From the NCBI RefSeq assembly GCF_002632585.1, contig NZ_NIBV01000002.1, forward strand, positions 837,909 through 901,908: a DNA stretch of 64,000 nucleotides, in the 5' to 3' direction. The DNA comes from Xenorhabdus szentirmaii DSM 16338. Its GTDB lineage: Bacteria; Pseudomonadota; Gammaproteobacteria; Enterobacterales; Enterobacteriaceae. The position numbers and the translations under genes were made by a program. Shown here in pieces: positions 25,221 to 34,455 of this stretch. How positions within the stretch are numbered: the stretch's first letter is position 1; every line of letters starts with the position of its first letter. Under the pieces are notes generated by a model. That model was not told where the DNA came from, did not search any database, and worked only from the letters and a program-made list of their open reading frames with translations.

Positions 25221-25669
25221 AATTCAATCTCACCTATGGTGTTGTTGTTGCGCTAGTTGTTGCATCAGCAGCAGCTCTTTTATACCGCTCAGGATACAAA
25301 GTACAGCTCGGTATCAATAGCGAACAAGCAACCGAAATCCAGCAACTGACAGACACCATCAACTACCAGAACACGCACATTGACATGCTGCATGAACTGG
25401 ATGCCAAGCATATGGAGAAACTTGCTAATGATAAAATTGAAATTGACGCTCTTCGGGCTGATGTTGCCGCTGCTCGTCGCAAGTTGCGCATCAAGGCAAT
25501 CTGCCCTGTACGTGAAGCCACTCCCTCCGGCAGCATGGTCGATGCAACCACCGTCGAACTCTCTGGAGAAACTGGATCAACTGTTCTCGATATCCGAGAA
25601 GGCATCATCAACGACCGGGCAAAACTAAGATATTTGCAAGGTTATATCAGGACGGAATGCTTGAGATAA
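25217..25669 (+). CDS. Inner-membrane spanin (Rz-like)
   Basis: These 150 residues have one N-terminal membrane helix (YGVVVALVVASAAALLYRSGY) and a periplasmic coiled coil (about 35-100). The arrangement after the endolysin (ATGA overlap) and a lipoprotein frame nested inside make this the i-spanin of the lysis cassette. It would fuse inner and outer membranes as the last step of lysis. Confidence 0.82.
   Translation: MKFNLTYGVVVALVVASAAALLYRSGYKVQLGINSEQATEIQQLTDTINYQNTHIDMLHELDAKHMEKLANDKIEIDALRADVAAARRKLRIKAICPVREATPSGSMVDATTVELSGETGSTVLDIREGIINDRAKLRYLQGYIRTECLR
25428..25628 (+). CDS. Outer-membrane spanin lipoprotein (Rz1-like), nested in Rz
   Basis: These 66 residues lie in the +1 frame wholly within the Rz gene. 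The signal peptide ends in lipobox LLVASC with Cys20, and a Pro-containing mature part (KPLPPAAWSMQPP) follows, as in Rz1. GGAGA precedes ATG 25428; the frame is open further upstream but only this start yields a signal peptide. Confidence 0.82.
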   Translation: MIKLKLTLFGLMLPLLVASCASRQSALYVKPLPPAAWSMQPPSNSLEKLDQLFSISEKASSTTGQN

Positions 25670-25695
25670 AAGCCCCTACAATAAGGGGCTAAACA

Positions 25696-26112
25696 TTAGA
25701 TAACTGAAAGTGATAGTTTTTTGCCTATGGCGGCAACCGCCCGGCTAATCGTATCAATTTTAGTTGCATGGCGTGGCGTGAGTATTCTTTGGATTTCAGG
25801 GGGACGGATACCCGTTAAGCGTGATAACTCAGCCTTATTAATGTTAGCTTTTAGCAACTCATTATTGAGTAAGATTTTGGCATACACGCTATCAGGTAAA
25901 TATACCCACTGTTCACCCTCTTGAATCTCAGGATCAGGCAGAGGAAAGTTATTATCCATATCAAAGTATATTTCGACACAGGAAAGTAAAACATCCTCGG
26001 CCATTTCCATTGCTTCAGGTATATCTGCACCACAAGTGATGGCTTCGGGGATATTCCTGAATGTGACTGTATATCCGTTATCTTCTTTAACAAATTTTGC
26101 AGGATAGTACAT
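25696..26112 (-). CDS. hicB: HicB-type antitoxin
   Basis: This 138-residue protein has the HicB fold at the N-terminus (MYYPAKFVKEDNGYTVTFRN, then TCGADIPEAMEMAED) and a C-terminal HTH (KAELSRLTGIRPPEIQRIL). It lies 60 bases after hicA on the same strand. It should bind HicA and repress from the inverted repeat upstream of hicA. Confidence 0.88.
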   Translation of the reverse strand: MYYPAKFVKEDNGYTVTFRNIPEAITCGADIPEAMEMAEDVLLSCVEIYFDMDNNFPLPDPEIQEGEQWVYLPDSVYAKILLNNELLKANINKAELSRLTGIRPPEIQRILTPRHATKIDTISRAVAAIGKKLSLSVI

Positions 26113-26172
26113 GTTGGCCTCTCTGACTTATTTATTGATGCAGTGACAGCCCCCTATGATGAGGGCTGGAAT

Positions 26173-26349
26173 TCATTTCAAACCTAACTGTTTTTTTATT
26201 CCCTCAACCAAGCCCGTTGTTAATTCTTGACTGGGATGTCTGGGAAGGTGGCTTATTTTTCCTTTGTAGTAGAGTTTCAAATGTTTTTTACCATTTTCAG
26301 TCTCTACCCCATGGGCTTTTAGCCATTTTAAAAACTCGTTTTGTTTCAC
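26173..26349 (-). CDS. hicA: HicA-type mRNA interferase toxin (58 residues)
   Basis: It starts with GTG at 26349 behind GGAGG. The 58-residue double-stranded-RNA-binding-fold toxin has the family pattern NEFLKWLKAHGVE, NGKKHLKLYYKGK (catalytic His23) and LPRHPSQELTTGLVEGIKKQLGL. It precedes hicB, the normal order. The gene is easy to miss because of its size and GTG start. Confidence 0.85.
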   Translation of the reverse strand: MKQNEFLKWLKAHGVETENGKKHLKLYYKGKISHLPRHPSQELTTGLVEGIKKQLGLK

Positions 26350-26380
26350 TGCACCTCCATTCCGTTAACTTGAAATAAGT

Positions 26381-26430
26381 ATATGCAAAAATGCTAACAA
26401 TGGCAAGGTGATATTTGCATTTTTGCATAT
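26381..26430 (-). promoter_or_regulatory. hicAB operator: 14-bp perfect inverted repeat
   Basis: ATATGCAAAAATGC at 26381-26394 is the exact reverse complement of 26417-26430, with a 22-base spacer, 32 bases upstream of the hicA start. The arms also look internally repeated (TGCA at both ends). It is most likely the HicB (HTH) binding region. Confidence 0.7.
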
Positions 26431-26516
26431 ATTTTGTGGGTGAAAATACGCTATGCCATCACATCCGTGGTGGCATTTTTGTCTCTGGATAGATGTCAGG
26501 TTACAGAGAGATAAAT

Positions 26517-26690
26517 ATGCTAGAGCACCAAATTCCTCCACACCTAAAACCCATCAGACCGAAAACAGTCTCCGCAGAAGAAAGAAAAGCCAAGATACTG
26601 CTGGGGATTATCAAACTAAAGCGCTATCACGAATTAAGCCATGAAGCACTGGAACAGGTGATGAAGATGGCTTGTGAACTCTCTAAGTAA
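26517..26690 (+). CDS. Small phage protein before TerS
   Basis: The start is ATG 26517. The 57 residues are basic and helical (VSAEERKAKILLGIIKLKRY). It lies 11 bases upstream of TerS, at the head of the packaging genes. The function is unknown. Confidence 0.55.
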   Translation: MLEHQIPPHLKPIRPKTVSAEERKAKILLGIIKLKRYHELSHEALEQVMKMACELSK

Positions 26691-26701
26691 GGAATAACGC
26701 A

Positions 26702-27319
26702 ATGGCACAAAAGAAACTCACGCTCACAGACGAGCAAAAGGTTCTCTTTGATGCCTTAACTCCATTACAGCAAAAATTCGCACTGGGTATCCTAAAAGGA
26801 TTAAATCAGGTCGATGCTTATCGTAAGGCGGGAGGGAAGGCAGAGAAAGAATCTGCGCATGTCCAAGCCAGCAGAATGATAAGTTTTGATAAGGTGAAAA
26901 CCTTTCTCGACGCCATGAACCAAGAAGCCGTTTCTGATGCCGTAATGAGTCGTCAGGAAGCCCTAGAGCGCCTTTCTGCGATGGGACGTGTCTCACTCCA
27001 TGATATCGCTGAATTCAGTAACAGTCAGATAGGGGAAGACGAGGAAGGCAGACCCGTATTTCAGGCAGCATGGCAATTTAAAGAGAGTGCGCTACAAAGT
27101 CCTGCGGCCATGAGCGCCATCTCAGAATTGACCACGGGCAAGGACGGCATCAAGCTAAAACTCCATGACCCGAAAGCGGCGATTAAACAGTTGGCTGATT
27201 TGATGGGTTGGGAGGCGCCGAAGAAAGTTGATTTAAGCTCTACTGATGGTTCTATGTCCCCGCAACCGTCCAAGATAGTACTGGTTGCCGGAGGACAACA
27301 TGACAACAGCGAGAATTGA
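26702..27319 (+). CDS. terS: Terminase small subunit (Terminase_2 family)
   Basis: These 205 residues have the Terminase_2 pattern: LTPLQQKFALGILKGLNQVDAYRKAGGKA near the start, an HTH, and a C-terminal coiled coil with LHDPKAAIKQLADLMGW. It would select phage DNA for packaging. It overlaps TerL by 20 bases. It is unrelated to the P27-type TerS of element 1. Confidence 0.88.
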   Translation: MAQKKLTLTDEQKVLFDALTPLQQKFALGILKGLNQVDAYRKAGGKAEKESAHVQASRMISFDKVKTFLDAMNQEAVSDAVMSRQEALERLSAMGRVSLHDIAEFSNSQIGEDEEGRPVFQAAWQFKESALQSPAAMSAISELTTGKDGIKLKLHDPKAAIKQLADLMGWEAPKKVDLSSTDGSMSPQPSKIVLVAGGQHDNSEN

Positions 27320-28526
27320 ACTCCCGCCGAAACTCATTCCAGTCTTTAGTGGCAATTACCGTTATCGCGGCGCATACGGCGGGCGAGGTTCGGCAAAGAC
27401 CCGAACCTTTGCATTAATGACGGCCATTCGTGGCTACATGGCTGCAATGAACGGGCAATCTGGCGTGATACTTTGCGCTCGTGAATACATGAACTCTCTT
27501 GAAGAGTCATCAATGGAAGAAGTCAAACAGGCTATCAGGTCTGTGCCTTGGCTTAATGATTTTTACGAGTTGGGTGAAAAGTTCATTCGCACTAAGTGTC
27601 GGTCAGTCAGTTATGTATTTGCAGGCTTACGACATAATCTAGATAGCATCAAGTCTAAAGCTAGAATACTTATCGCATGGGTTGATGAGGCGGAATCTGT
27701 ATCTGAAACGGCATGGACAAAACTCACACCTACCGTTCGCGAAGAAGATTCTGAGATATGGGTGACGTGGAACCCTGAAAGAGACGGTAGTGCAACGGAT
27801 AAACGATTCAGAAAGCACCTGCCTGAAAATGCCATCATTGCCGAGATGAACTACGGCGATAACCCGTGGTTCCCCGCCGTGCTGGAAGAAGAGCGGTTAA
27901 GCGATCAGGAAAGGTTAGACAGTTCGACCTATGCGTGGATATGGGACGGTGCGTATCTGGAGAATTCCGATAAACAGGTACTGGCGAACAAATATGTTAT
28001 CAAGGAATTCCCTGATGATCTCTGGCAACAAGCGGACAGGCTATTGTTTGGTGGCGACTTCGGCTTTGCCAAAGACCCCAGCACGCTACTTCGCATGTTT
28101 ATTCTGGATAGCATACTGCATATAGAATACGAGGCGTACGGTGTTGGGGTGGAACTCGACCACATGCCCACGTTCTATGACCAAGTACCAGAGTCTCGCA
28201 GATGGCCTATCAAAGCCGATTCCGCCAGACCGGAAACTATCAGTTATCTTAAGCGACAGGGTTTCAATATTTCCGCCGCCAAGAAGTGGCAGGGCAGCGT
28301 AGAGGATGGCGTCACTTTCTTGCGCGGCTTTAAACAAATCATCATTCACCCCCGCTGCAAAGAGACAACAAAAGAAGCCCGGCTTTACTCCTACAAAACC
28401 GATCGCATTACTGGCGAAGTGCTCCCGGTTATCGAGGATGCGAATAACCACTGTTGGGATGCGGTGAGATATGGGCTGGATGGGTATATCAAGGCTAAAG
28501 GCAGTTTTTTTACAAGAAAGAGGTAA
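27300..28526 (+). CDS. terL: Terminase large subunit (PBSX/Terminase_3 type)
   Basis: This is the 408-residue ATPase-nuclease packaging motor. Walker A GGRGSAKT is at 27-34 and Walker B AWVDE at 126-130; the C-terminal nuclease has FGGDFGFAKDPST, IKADSARPETISYL and HCWDAVRYGLDGYI. ATG 27300 follows GGAGG. It is intact, unlike the terminase of element 1. Confidence 0.93.
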   Translation: MTTARIELPPKLIPVFSGNYRYRGAYGGRGSAKTRTFALMTAIRGYMAAMNGQSGVILCAREYMNSLEESSMEEVKQAIRSVPWLNDFYELGEKFIRTKCRSVSYVFAGLRHNLDSIKSKARILIAWVDEAESVSETAWTKLTPTVREEDSEIWVTWNPERDGSATDKRFRKHLPENAIIAEMNYGDNPWFPAVLEEERLSDQERLDSSTYAWIWDGAYLENSDKQVLANKYVIKEFPDDLWQQADRLLFGGDFGFAKDPSTLLRMFILDSILHIEYEAYGVGVELDHMPTFYDQVPESRRWPIKADSARPETISYLKRQGFNISAAKKWQGSVEDGVTFLRGFKQIIIHPRCKETTKEARLYSYKTDRITGEVLPVIEDANNHCWDAVRYGLDGYIKAKGSFFTRKR

Positions 28527-28531
28527 TTTTC

Positions 28532-30034
28532 ATGTGGCTATTCTCAAAACGAAAGCCCACCACACCCCCCATTAAAAAATCCGCGTTCTCAACAGACCTT
28601 TATCCTGCCTTGGCAAAAGATAACGGCTTTAAGGGATTGGATTTGCCCCAGCCTATCATTGAAGGAGTAGCGATGGACTCCATTGATGGCACTATCCCGC
28701 CATTCAAAACCGGCAGCGTGTACGGTGTTCCCGAAGCACAAGCGGCGTGGTATGCCAACCAAATGTTTATCGGCAACAACATGTGCGCGGTGATTGCCAA
28801 GCATTGGCTGGTGGATAAAGCGTGCAATATGCCCGCCCGCGATGCTATCCGGCAGGGGTACGAAATCGACTGTGAAGATAGCGACATTATCGACCGGTTG
28901 AAAAAGCGGGATAAAAAATACCGACTTCAGCAAGCCATGAAAGAACTGATCCACTTCGGGCGTGTGTACGGTGGGCGCATTGCGTTATTTGTCGTAGAAA
29001 CCTCAAATCCCAAAGAGTTCTACGAAAATCCGTTTAACCCCGATGGCATTGCGCGAGGCTCGTACAAAGGCATCAAGCAGATTGATCCCCAGTGGGTGAC
29101 TCCCGAACTGACCGCCGATAATGTGCAAGACCCGGCGTCACTGAATTTCTACGAACCGACCTATTACCAGATAGGCGGACGGCGTTATCACAAGTCGCAC
29201 CTGATTAAGTTTGTGCCGTTCCCCGTGCCGAATGTGCTTAAGCCGACCTATAACTATTTCGGTGTATCCGTGCCGGAGCGGATTTATGAACGGGTGTATG
29301 CCTCAGAGCGTACTGCCAATGAAGCACCGCAATTGGCGATGACCAAGCGCTTACTGACCATTGGAATGGGTGACGGAGAAAACGCAGATAAAGACGTGAT
29401 CGCGCAGAACCTCGCGTACTTTGTTTCCATGCGGGATAACTACGGCGTACAGCTCACCAGTAATTCAGACACCGTTCAACAATTCGATACCTCATTGGCG
29501 GATTTGGACGCGACCATCATGACGCAATATCAGTTAGTGGCTGCCGCTGCCAATGTCCCCGCAACCAAGTTATTAGGCACGACCCCCAAGGGCTTTAATG
29601 CCACCGGCGAATACGAAGAGGCGAGCTACCGCGAGGAACTGGAAAGCATTCAGGCCAACGATTTGGAAGATTTTTTACAACGCCATTATGAAATCTTGTT
29701 GCGCAGTGAGGGGCTACCGGTGGTGGACATCAGTATCTCATGGCGGCCACTGGACAGCCCAACGGCCTCCGAATACGCCGACATTGAGCTGAAGAATTCC
29801 CAAACCGCCGTTAACTACGCCAACGTGGGCGCGGTGGATGGGTTGGATATCCGCAAGAAATTGGCTGCGGACAAAGAATCATCGTATTTCGGCTTGGACG
29901 TGAACGAGGAAAACTATGGCGAAGCAGATCCGCCTGAAAGCGAAGCGGGAGCGCTGGGCGGTGCAACGGCAGGCGGTCATGAAGGGCAAGCCGCTGCATT
30001 ACCCGGCAGCCTCAGCCGACCGTTACCAGCGTGA
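28532..30034 (+). CDS. Phage portal protein (DUF1073 type)
   Basis: This 500-residue portal has the DUF1073 pattern: AWYANQMFIGNNMCAVIAKHW, FGRVYGGRIALFVVE, and LLGTTPKGFNATGEYEEASY, which is the most conserved part. It forms the head gate. The C-terminus overlaps the head-morphogenesis gene by 119 bases. I see no HxT/HxS motifs of the Acb1 anti-CBASS domain that some relatives carry. Confidence 0.88.
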   Translation: MWLFSKRKPTTPPIKKSAFSTDLYPALAKDNGFKGLDLPQPIIEGVAMDSIDGTIPPFKTGSVYGVPEAQAAWYANQMFIGNNMCAVIAKHWLVDKACNMPARDAIRQGYEIDCEDSDIIDRLKKRDKKYRLQQAMKELIHFGRVYGGRIALFVVETSNPKEFYENPFNPDGIARGSYKGIKQIDPQWVTPELTADNVQDPASLNFYEPTYYQIGGRRYHKSHLIKFVPFPVPNVLKPTYNYFGVSVPERIYERVYASERTANEAPQLAMTKRLLTIGMGDGENADKDVIAQNLAYFVSMRDNYGVQLTSNSDTVQQFDTSLADLDATIMTQYQLVAAAANVPATKLLGTTPKGFNATGEYEEASYREELESIQANDLEDFLQRHYEILLRSEGLPVVDISISWRPLDSPTASEYADIELKNSQTAVNYANVGAVDGLDIRKKLAADKESSYFGLDVNEENYGEADPPESEAGALGGATAGGHEGQAAALPGSLSRPLPA

Positions 30035-30770
30035 CCTGTCACTGCTGATAAAACGGATGATCAACGAGTACCAACGAGCACTCACCCAATTACAGGACGA
30101 TTTTGAACCGATGGCAATGGATGCCAGCTTTGCCAGTCAGACCCGTATCTGGCTGAACCGACTAAAACGCCGCTGGGACAGTATTTTTAATCAACGCGCC
30201 AGTGAAATGGCCGACAAGTTTGTCAGTCAGGTCGATTTGAACACCCAGCGCAATCTGGACGATTCCCTTAAGCAACTCTCCGGCGGACTGACCATCAAAA
30301 CCCCCGCGATGCCGGAGGCCATGAAAGACCGGATCACCGCCGCTACAGCAGAAAACGTTGCCCTGATTAAGTCCATTCCTGAACAGTTTCACTTTCGCAT
30401 TGAAGGGGCGGCACTGCGTTCTATCAGTCAGGCGGGCGAGGGTGCAAAAACCTTGCTGGCGGAAATCCGGCACATTGGCGGCGTAACCGAAAAACGGGCG
30501 CAGTTTATTGCGGTAGACCAGACCCGCAAGATCACTACGGCGGCGAACTACGAGCGCATGAAGTCGGCGGGTATTCGTAAGGCAGTCTGGCATCACTCTG
30601 GCGGCAGTGCGGAACCCCGTAAATTACATCAGAAACTGGACGGTCAGGTTTTCGACTTGGATAACCCACCGATTATTGATGAACGAACAGGACAGCGTGG
30701 CTTGCCCGGCGAATTGCCGAACTGCAAATGTTTCTGGACGCCGGTTGTGGATTTTGGAGAGAGCGCATGA
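29916..30770 (+). CDS. Head morphogenesis protein (Mu gpF / SPP1 gp7 family)
   Basis: These 284 residues have the family C-terminal half: IRHIGGVTEKRAQFIAVDQTRK, YERMKSAGIRKAVWHHSGG, then RGLPGELPNCKCFWTPVVDF with the conserved CKC. It is a minor head protein binding the portal and acting early in assembly. The 119-base overlap with the portal gene is unusually long. Confidence 0.88.
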   Translation: MAKQIRLKAKRERWAVQRQAVMKGKPLHYPAASADRYQRDLSLLIKRMINEYQRALTQLQDDFEPMAMDASFASQTRIWLNRLKRRWDSIFNQRASEMADKFVSQVDLNTQRNLDDSLKQLSGGLTIKTPAMPEAMKDRITAATAENVALIKSIPEQFHFRIEGAALRSISQAGEGAKTLLAEIRHIGGVTEKRAQFIAVDQTRKITTAANYERMKSAGIRKAVWHHSGGSAEPRKLHQKLDGQVFDLDNPPIIDERTGQRGLPGELPNCKCFWTPVVDFGESA

Positions 30771-30771
30771 C

Positions 30772-32040
30772 ATGAGTAAACGAACCTATGACCTGAACGG
30801 CTGGCTGGAAGTGAAAGATAACCCCATCTCAAAAGTGGGGGTTTTTGATTATATGGGGGCTGAAATTGGCGCGCCCAATCCTGACCAGTTGTATCGGGTA
30901 CTTCGCCCGCAAGAAGAACTGGAAAGTGAAGCCACCTTGCATTCATTCAGGCTAATGCCCTTTGTGGATGAGCACGAAATGCTGGGCAGGGACGGCACGC
31001 CCGCGGAGAAGAAAGGGATTGAAGGCGTGATCGGCGAGAACGTCTATTTCGATTACCCCTACCTCAAGGGCAACATCAAAATCTTGTCCAATGCCGCCCT
31101 GAACCAGATTGCGAGTGGCAAGATTGAACTGTCACCGGGTTATCGCTGCCGTTACGAATTCACCCCCGGCACGTTTGAGGGCGAGCACTACGATGCCATC
31201 CAGCGGGATATCCGGGCAAATCACCTTGCATTGGTCGATGAGGGGCGCACAGGCCCTGATGTTGCCGTGCAGGATCACGTTATTACTATCGATACGAGGG
31301 AGTTAGTCACGATGGCTACCGAAGAGCAAGACAAGAAAGAGACCACTGACAACGGTTTTACGCCGGAGCAGCTCGAACAGTTACAGGCCATGATTGCGGC
31401 GGCTGTCGCAGGTCAGGCACCGGCTACCGATGAAGACCCGGAGAAAAAAGACACGGGTGACAGTGATTCGGAACAAAAATCGACAGATTCGGACGAAGAG
31501 AAAAAAGCCGAAGATGCAGTGGAAGAAGCTGAAACCGCCGCTGAATCGGCGGAAACGGGCGAACCCGAAGCGGTGGAAAATGCCGAGATTGCCATTGAAG
31601 CGGCAGAGCAGGCCATTGAAGAAGCCAAGGAACATCTTGATCAAGCCACCACAGACAGCCTGAACCGTCGTGTTAAACGTCTGCGTCGGGGCATTCAGGC
31701 GATGGATGACATTTCTACCTTAAAGCGCAAGGTCAACCGATTGGAAAAAGCCAAGCCCACGCTGGACACCGGTGAGATGCTCAGGCAATTGGCGGGTCGT
31801 GATGAACTGGTACACAAGCTAACGCCGTTTGTCGGGGTATTTGACCACGGCGCCATGACCAAGCAAGGGGTGGCGGAATATGGCGTGAAGCAGTTGGGTA
31901 TCCCGTGCCAGAAAGGACAGGAAACCATCGCACTGGCTGCGTGGATGCATGGGCGTGTACCCGACTCACAGAAACCGACAACGGGCATGGATGCAGCAAT
32001 AACCCAGCAATCAATTAAAGACAAGTGGAGTAAACAATAA
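30772..32040 (+). CDS. DUF2213 head protein, likely protease/scaffold
   Basis: The start is ATG 30772, two bases after the previous stop; the frame is open much further upstream within the gpF gene. Of 422 residues, 1-190 are DUF2213 (NPISKVGVFDYMGAEIG, HEMLGRDGTPAE, KIELSPGYRC), thought to be a prohead protease. About 200-330 is a Glu/Ala/Lys-rich coiled coil like internal scaffolds. The order DUF2213 - cement - capsid is the standard one. It is probably cleaved during maturation. Confidence 0.8.
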   Translation: MSKRTYDLNGWLEVKDNPISKVGVFDYMGAEIGAPNPDQLYRVLRPQEELESEATLHSFRLMPFVDEHEMLGRDGTPAEKKGIEGVIGENVYFDYPYLKGNIKILSNAALNQIASGKIELSPGYRCRYEFTPGTFEGEHYDAIQRDIRANHLALVDEGRTGPDVAVQDHVITIDTRELVTMATEEQDKKETTDNGFTPEQLEQLQAMIAAAVAGQAPATDEDPEKKDTGDSDSEQKSTDSDEEKKAEDAVEEAETAAESAETGEPEAVENAEIAIEAAEQAIEEAKEHLDQATTDSLNRRVKRLRRGIQAMDDISTLKRKVNRLEKAKPTLDTGEMLRQLAGRDELVHKLTPFVGVFDHGAMTKQGVAEYGVKQLGIPCQKGQETIALAAWMHGRVPDSQKPTTGMDAAITQQSIKDKWSKQ

Positions 32041-32531
32041 TGGCAATACCGAAAAGCATTCTTAATGGACTGGTCAGCGGTGTCGTCGGGGACATCTCCC
32101 ACTCTGGCCCCATTCGCGTCACCAGTGCCGTGCTGTCCTCAAAGGACGAAACCCAGAACCTGTTTGGGTTGGCTTACACCTATCGTGATTCCGATGTCGA
32201 GTCGGTACAGGTGGGCGGTGATGGCCCGTTTGCGGGGATCATGATTAACCCGAAAGCCTACCGCATTGGCGGGCTATATGCACATAACGGTTCCACCGGT
32301 GAGTTCCTGACGATGGGGGAAGTGAACGTCAATCTGGAAACAGGCGTTAAGCGCATCAATGTCCCGGTGGTGTTTGACAGTAAAGGTAAATTACATGCCA
32401 AAGAAACCCCCGCCATCGGCGATCGGGTTATTGGTTTTGTGTCCCGTCATTTGGAGTCAGAAGAAAGCCCGCATTTGTGTGTGTTACGTCTGACTGAAAT
32501 TCCTTACCCAACCGCAGCAAAAGGGGAATAA
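32040..32531 (+). CDS. Capsid cement/decoration protein
   Basis: These 163 residues are rich in beta and lie between DUF2213 and the capsid gene, the place of structural cement proteins in related myoviruses. SGPIRVTSAVLSS, PFAGIMINPKAYRIGG and FLTMGEVNVNLE are typical of that group. The call rests on sequence feel and position. Confidence 0.65.
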   Translation: MAIPKSILNGLVSGVVGDISHSGPIRVTSAVLSSKDETQNLFGLAYTYRDSDVESVQVGGDGPFAGIMINPKAYRIGGLYAHNGSTGEFLTMGEVNVNLETGVKRINVPVVFDSKGKLHAKETPAIGDRVIGFVSRHLESEESPHLCVLRLTEIPYPTAAKGE

Positions 32532-32533
32532 AC

Positions 32534-33601
32534 ATGGCTGTCAGTCAAGAGAAGTTTTATCTGTCAGGAAGAGAGATCCGCGAGAAGGGCCCATTAAATG
32601 TGACGGCTGACCAGAAATGGACCTACGGCGAACTGGAACAAATCGGTTTCGGTAACCTGCATGCGATGGATTCGGCCTTAACCGGCCCAGCCTCAGCAGG
32701 TGGCTATATCCAGCGCCATATGTTGCAGCATGTGTTACCGGGGCTTATCCGTACCGCGACCCGTGTCCGTATTCTGGATGAAATCACGGGCGTGATGACG
32801 GCGGGCGAGTGGCACGACGAAGAGATCGTGCTGAATGTGGCTACGCCCACCGGCAAGGCAGAACTGTACGGCGATCACACCAATATCCCGCTCGCCAGCT
32901 ATGAAAACAATATCGAAAATCGCGGTGTTGTGCGTTATGAGCAGGGTTTTCAAGTCGGTAAGCTGGAAGAGGCCCGCCAGAGTGCCGCGGGATTTGAGTC
33001 AGCCGCTGAAAAACGCCATGCCGCCACGGAATCACTGGAAATGGGGCGTGAGCGCACGGGGTACTTTGGCTTTAACAGTGCAGATACCCGGATATTCGGT
33101 CTGCTCAATGATCCAAACCTGCCGGCCTATGAAACCGCAAAGAAAAAATGGACGGAAGCCACTTTTGCTGAGATCACCGCCGACATTACCGCGATGTTCT
33201 CCCGGATTGAATTACCTTCCGGTGGACGCATCAAGGACGATACCGATATCACGCAGGTGCTGCCGCTGGGCTACCGTTCGGTGCTGAATATTGCCAATCC
33301 GGTGGCACGGGGCGAAACGGTGAAGCAGTGGGTAAAAGAGAACTACCCGAACCTGCGCTTTGTGTTCTCGCCGGAATTTAGGGGCGCTAATGGTGGGGCG
33401 AATATCACCTACCTGTTCGCTGACAGCGTGGACGATGGCTCGACGGCGACCAAAGCTACCTTGTTACAGGTTGTGCCGGTTAAATATCAGTTGCTGGGTT
33501 CAGAAAATAGCATTAAGGGTTATTTGGAAGATGCCACCAATGCGACCGCCGGTATCTTTGTCACCCGTCCGTGGGCAATTACCCGCCTGACTGGTATTTA
33601 A
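32534..33601 (+). CDS. Major capsid protein (DUF2184 family)
   Basis: This 355-residue shell subunit has an N-terminal arm up to about 40, then YIQRHMLQHVLPGLIRTATRVR, GVVRYEQGFQVGKLEEARQ, VLPLGYRSVLNIANP and a C-terminal GIFVTRPWAITRLTGI. It is a DUF2184-type capsid, distinct from the HK97 gp5-type of element 1. It starts two bases after the cement gene and is intact. Confidence 0.85.
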   Translation: MAVSQEKFYLSGREIREKGPLNVTADQKWTYGELEQIGFGNLHAMDSALTGPASAGGYIQRHMLQHVLPGLIRTATRVRILDEITGVMTAGEWHDEEIVLNVATPTGKAELYGDHTNIPLASYENNIENRGVVRYEQGFQVGKLEEARQSAAGFESAAEKRHAATESLEMGRERTGYFGFNSADTRIFGLLNDPNLPAYETAKKKWTEATFAEITADITAMFSRIELPSGGRIKDDTDITQVLPLGYRSVLNIANPVARGETVKQWVKENYPNLRFVFSPEFRGANGGANITYLFADSVDDGSTATKATLLQVVPVKYQLLGSENSIKGYLEDATNATAGIFVTRPWAITRLTGI

Positions 33602-33655
33602 TCTCAGCCCTCTGCTGAGGGCACTTTGTTTATTCTTCAAGGCAGGAGTCTCTTC

Positions 33656-34018
33656 ATGTCTCAATCCCTCTATGTTTATTGCACCCTGTCCAACGACCAG
33701 AATTACGCGGTCCGTGACGGGGCGGTGTTTATCCACGGTCAGGCCAATATCATGACCAAGGCCATGCACACCCCACGCGGGCGCGTGACCGAAGTCAGTG
33801 CGGAAGCCTATGCGCAACTGAAAGACAACCATGTTTTCCAGCTGCACAAGGAAAACGGCTATATCACGGTGGAGAGCCGCAAGGCCGATCCGGAAAAAGT
33901 CGCCAGCGATATGGAAGCCAGCGATCAGTCAGCGCCGGATACACCGGAATCACTGGAAGCGGGGGGTAAGGAACCGCCGAAGACCAATATTAATATTGAG
34001 AAGGGCAAGGGTAAATAA
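33656..34018 (+). CDS. Phage structural protein of unknown role
   Basis: The start is ATG 33656 behind AGGAG. The 120 residues have a beta-rich N-terminal half and an acidic, Pro/Lys-rich tail (ESLEAGGKEPPKT). It is always between capsid and DUF4054 genes in such clusters; it may be a minor head protein. Its stop overlaps the next start (TAATG). Confidence 0.6.
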   Translation: MSQSLYVYCTLSNDQNYAVRDGAVFIHGQANIMTKAMHTPRGRVTEVSAEAYAQLKDNHVFQLHKENGYITVESRKADPEKVASDMEASDQSAPDTPESLEAGGKEPPKTNINIEKGKGK

Positions 34019-34455
34019 TGACAACGGATACTTTTCCCCTGAAAGCGTTTCGGGTGTTGTATCCGTAGTTTGCGCCTTTACCCGATAACGATGTGCTGAT
34101 TATCGCCCAATCAGCCCGGCACTATTTTTCTCCCTGCCGGGGTGTCTGTACCGATGAACTGTGGATGCTGGTAGTGGCGCATATGCTGCAACTGCGGGCG
34201 CTTATCGCGCAGGGTGAATCGCCCACGGGGGTGGTGACAGCGGCCACCATTGGCAGTGTGAACGTCTCGTTTACGGCACCGCCGGTTGGTTCAAATACCT
34301 CGCACTGGTTTAACCTGACCCCCTTTGGACAACAATATCTGGCATTGCTCAATCGCTGTGGGCGTGCGCCACTCTATGTCGGCGGCAGTGGCGAGCGTTC
34401 AGCCTTTCGGGGTGTGGGTGGGCGTTTCCCCAATCACGGGAGGGTATTACGATGA
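34018..34455 (+). pseudogene. DUF4054 head-tail connector-type protein with in-frame TAG
   Basis: From ATG 34018, the frame gives TFPLKAFRVLYP, then TAG at 34066-34068, then continues in the same frame with FAPLPDNDVLIIAQSARHYF, RGVCTDELWMLVVAHMLQLR, to 34455. Relatives have one continuous gene with Gln or Glu at that place, so this is a point nonsense change at codon 17. Restart is possible at GTG 34090 or ATG 34168 but would lose the N-terminal helix. An essential neck protein is thus likely impaired. Confidence 0.75.

Noticed and set aside
28532..30034. Acb1 anti-CBASS domain in the DUF1073 portal
   Set aside because: The name is linked in family databases, but the paired HxT/HxS motifs of the Acb1 phosphodiesterase are not seen.
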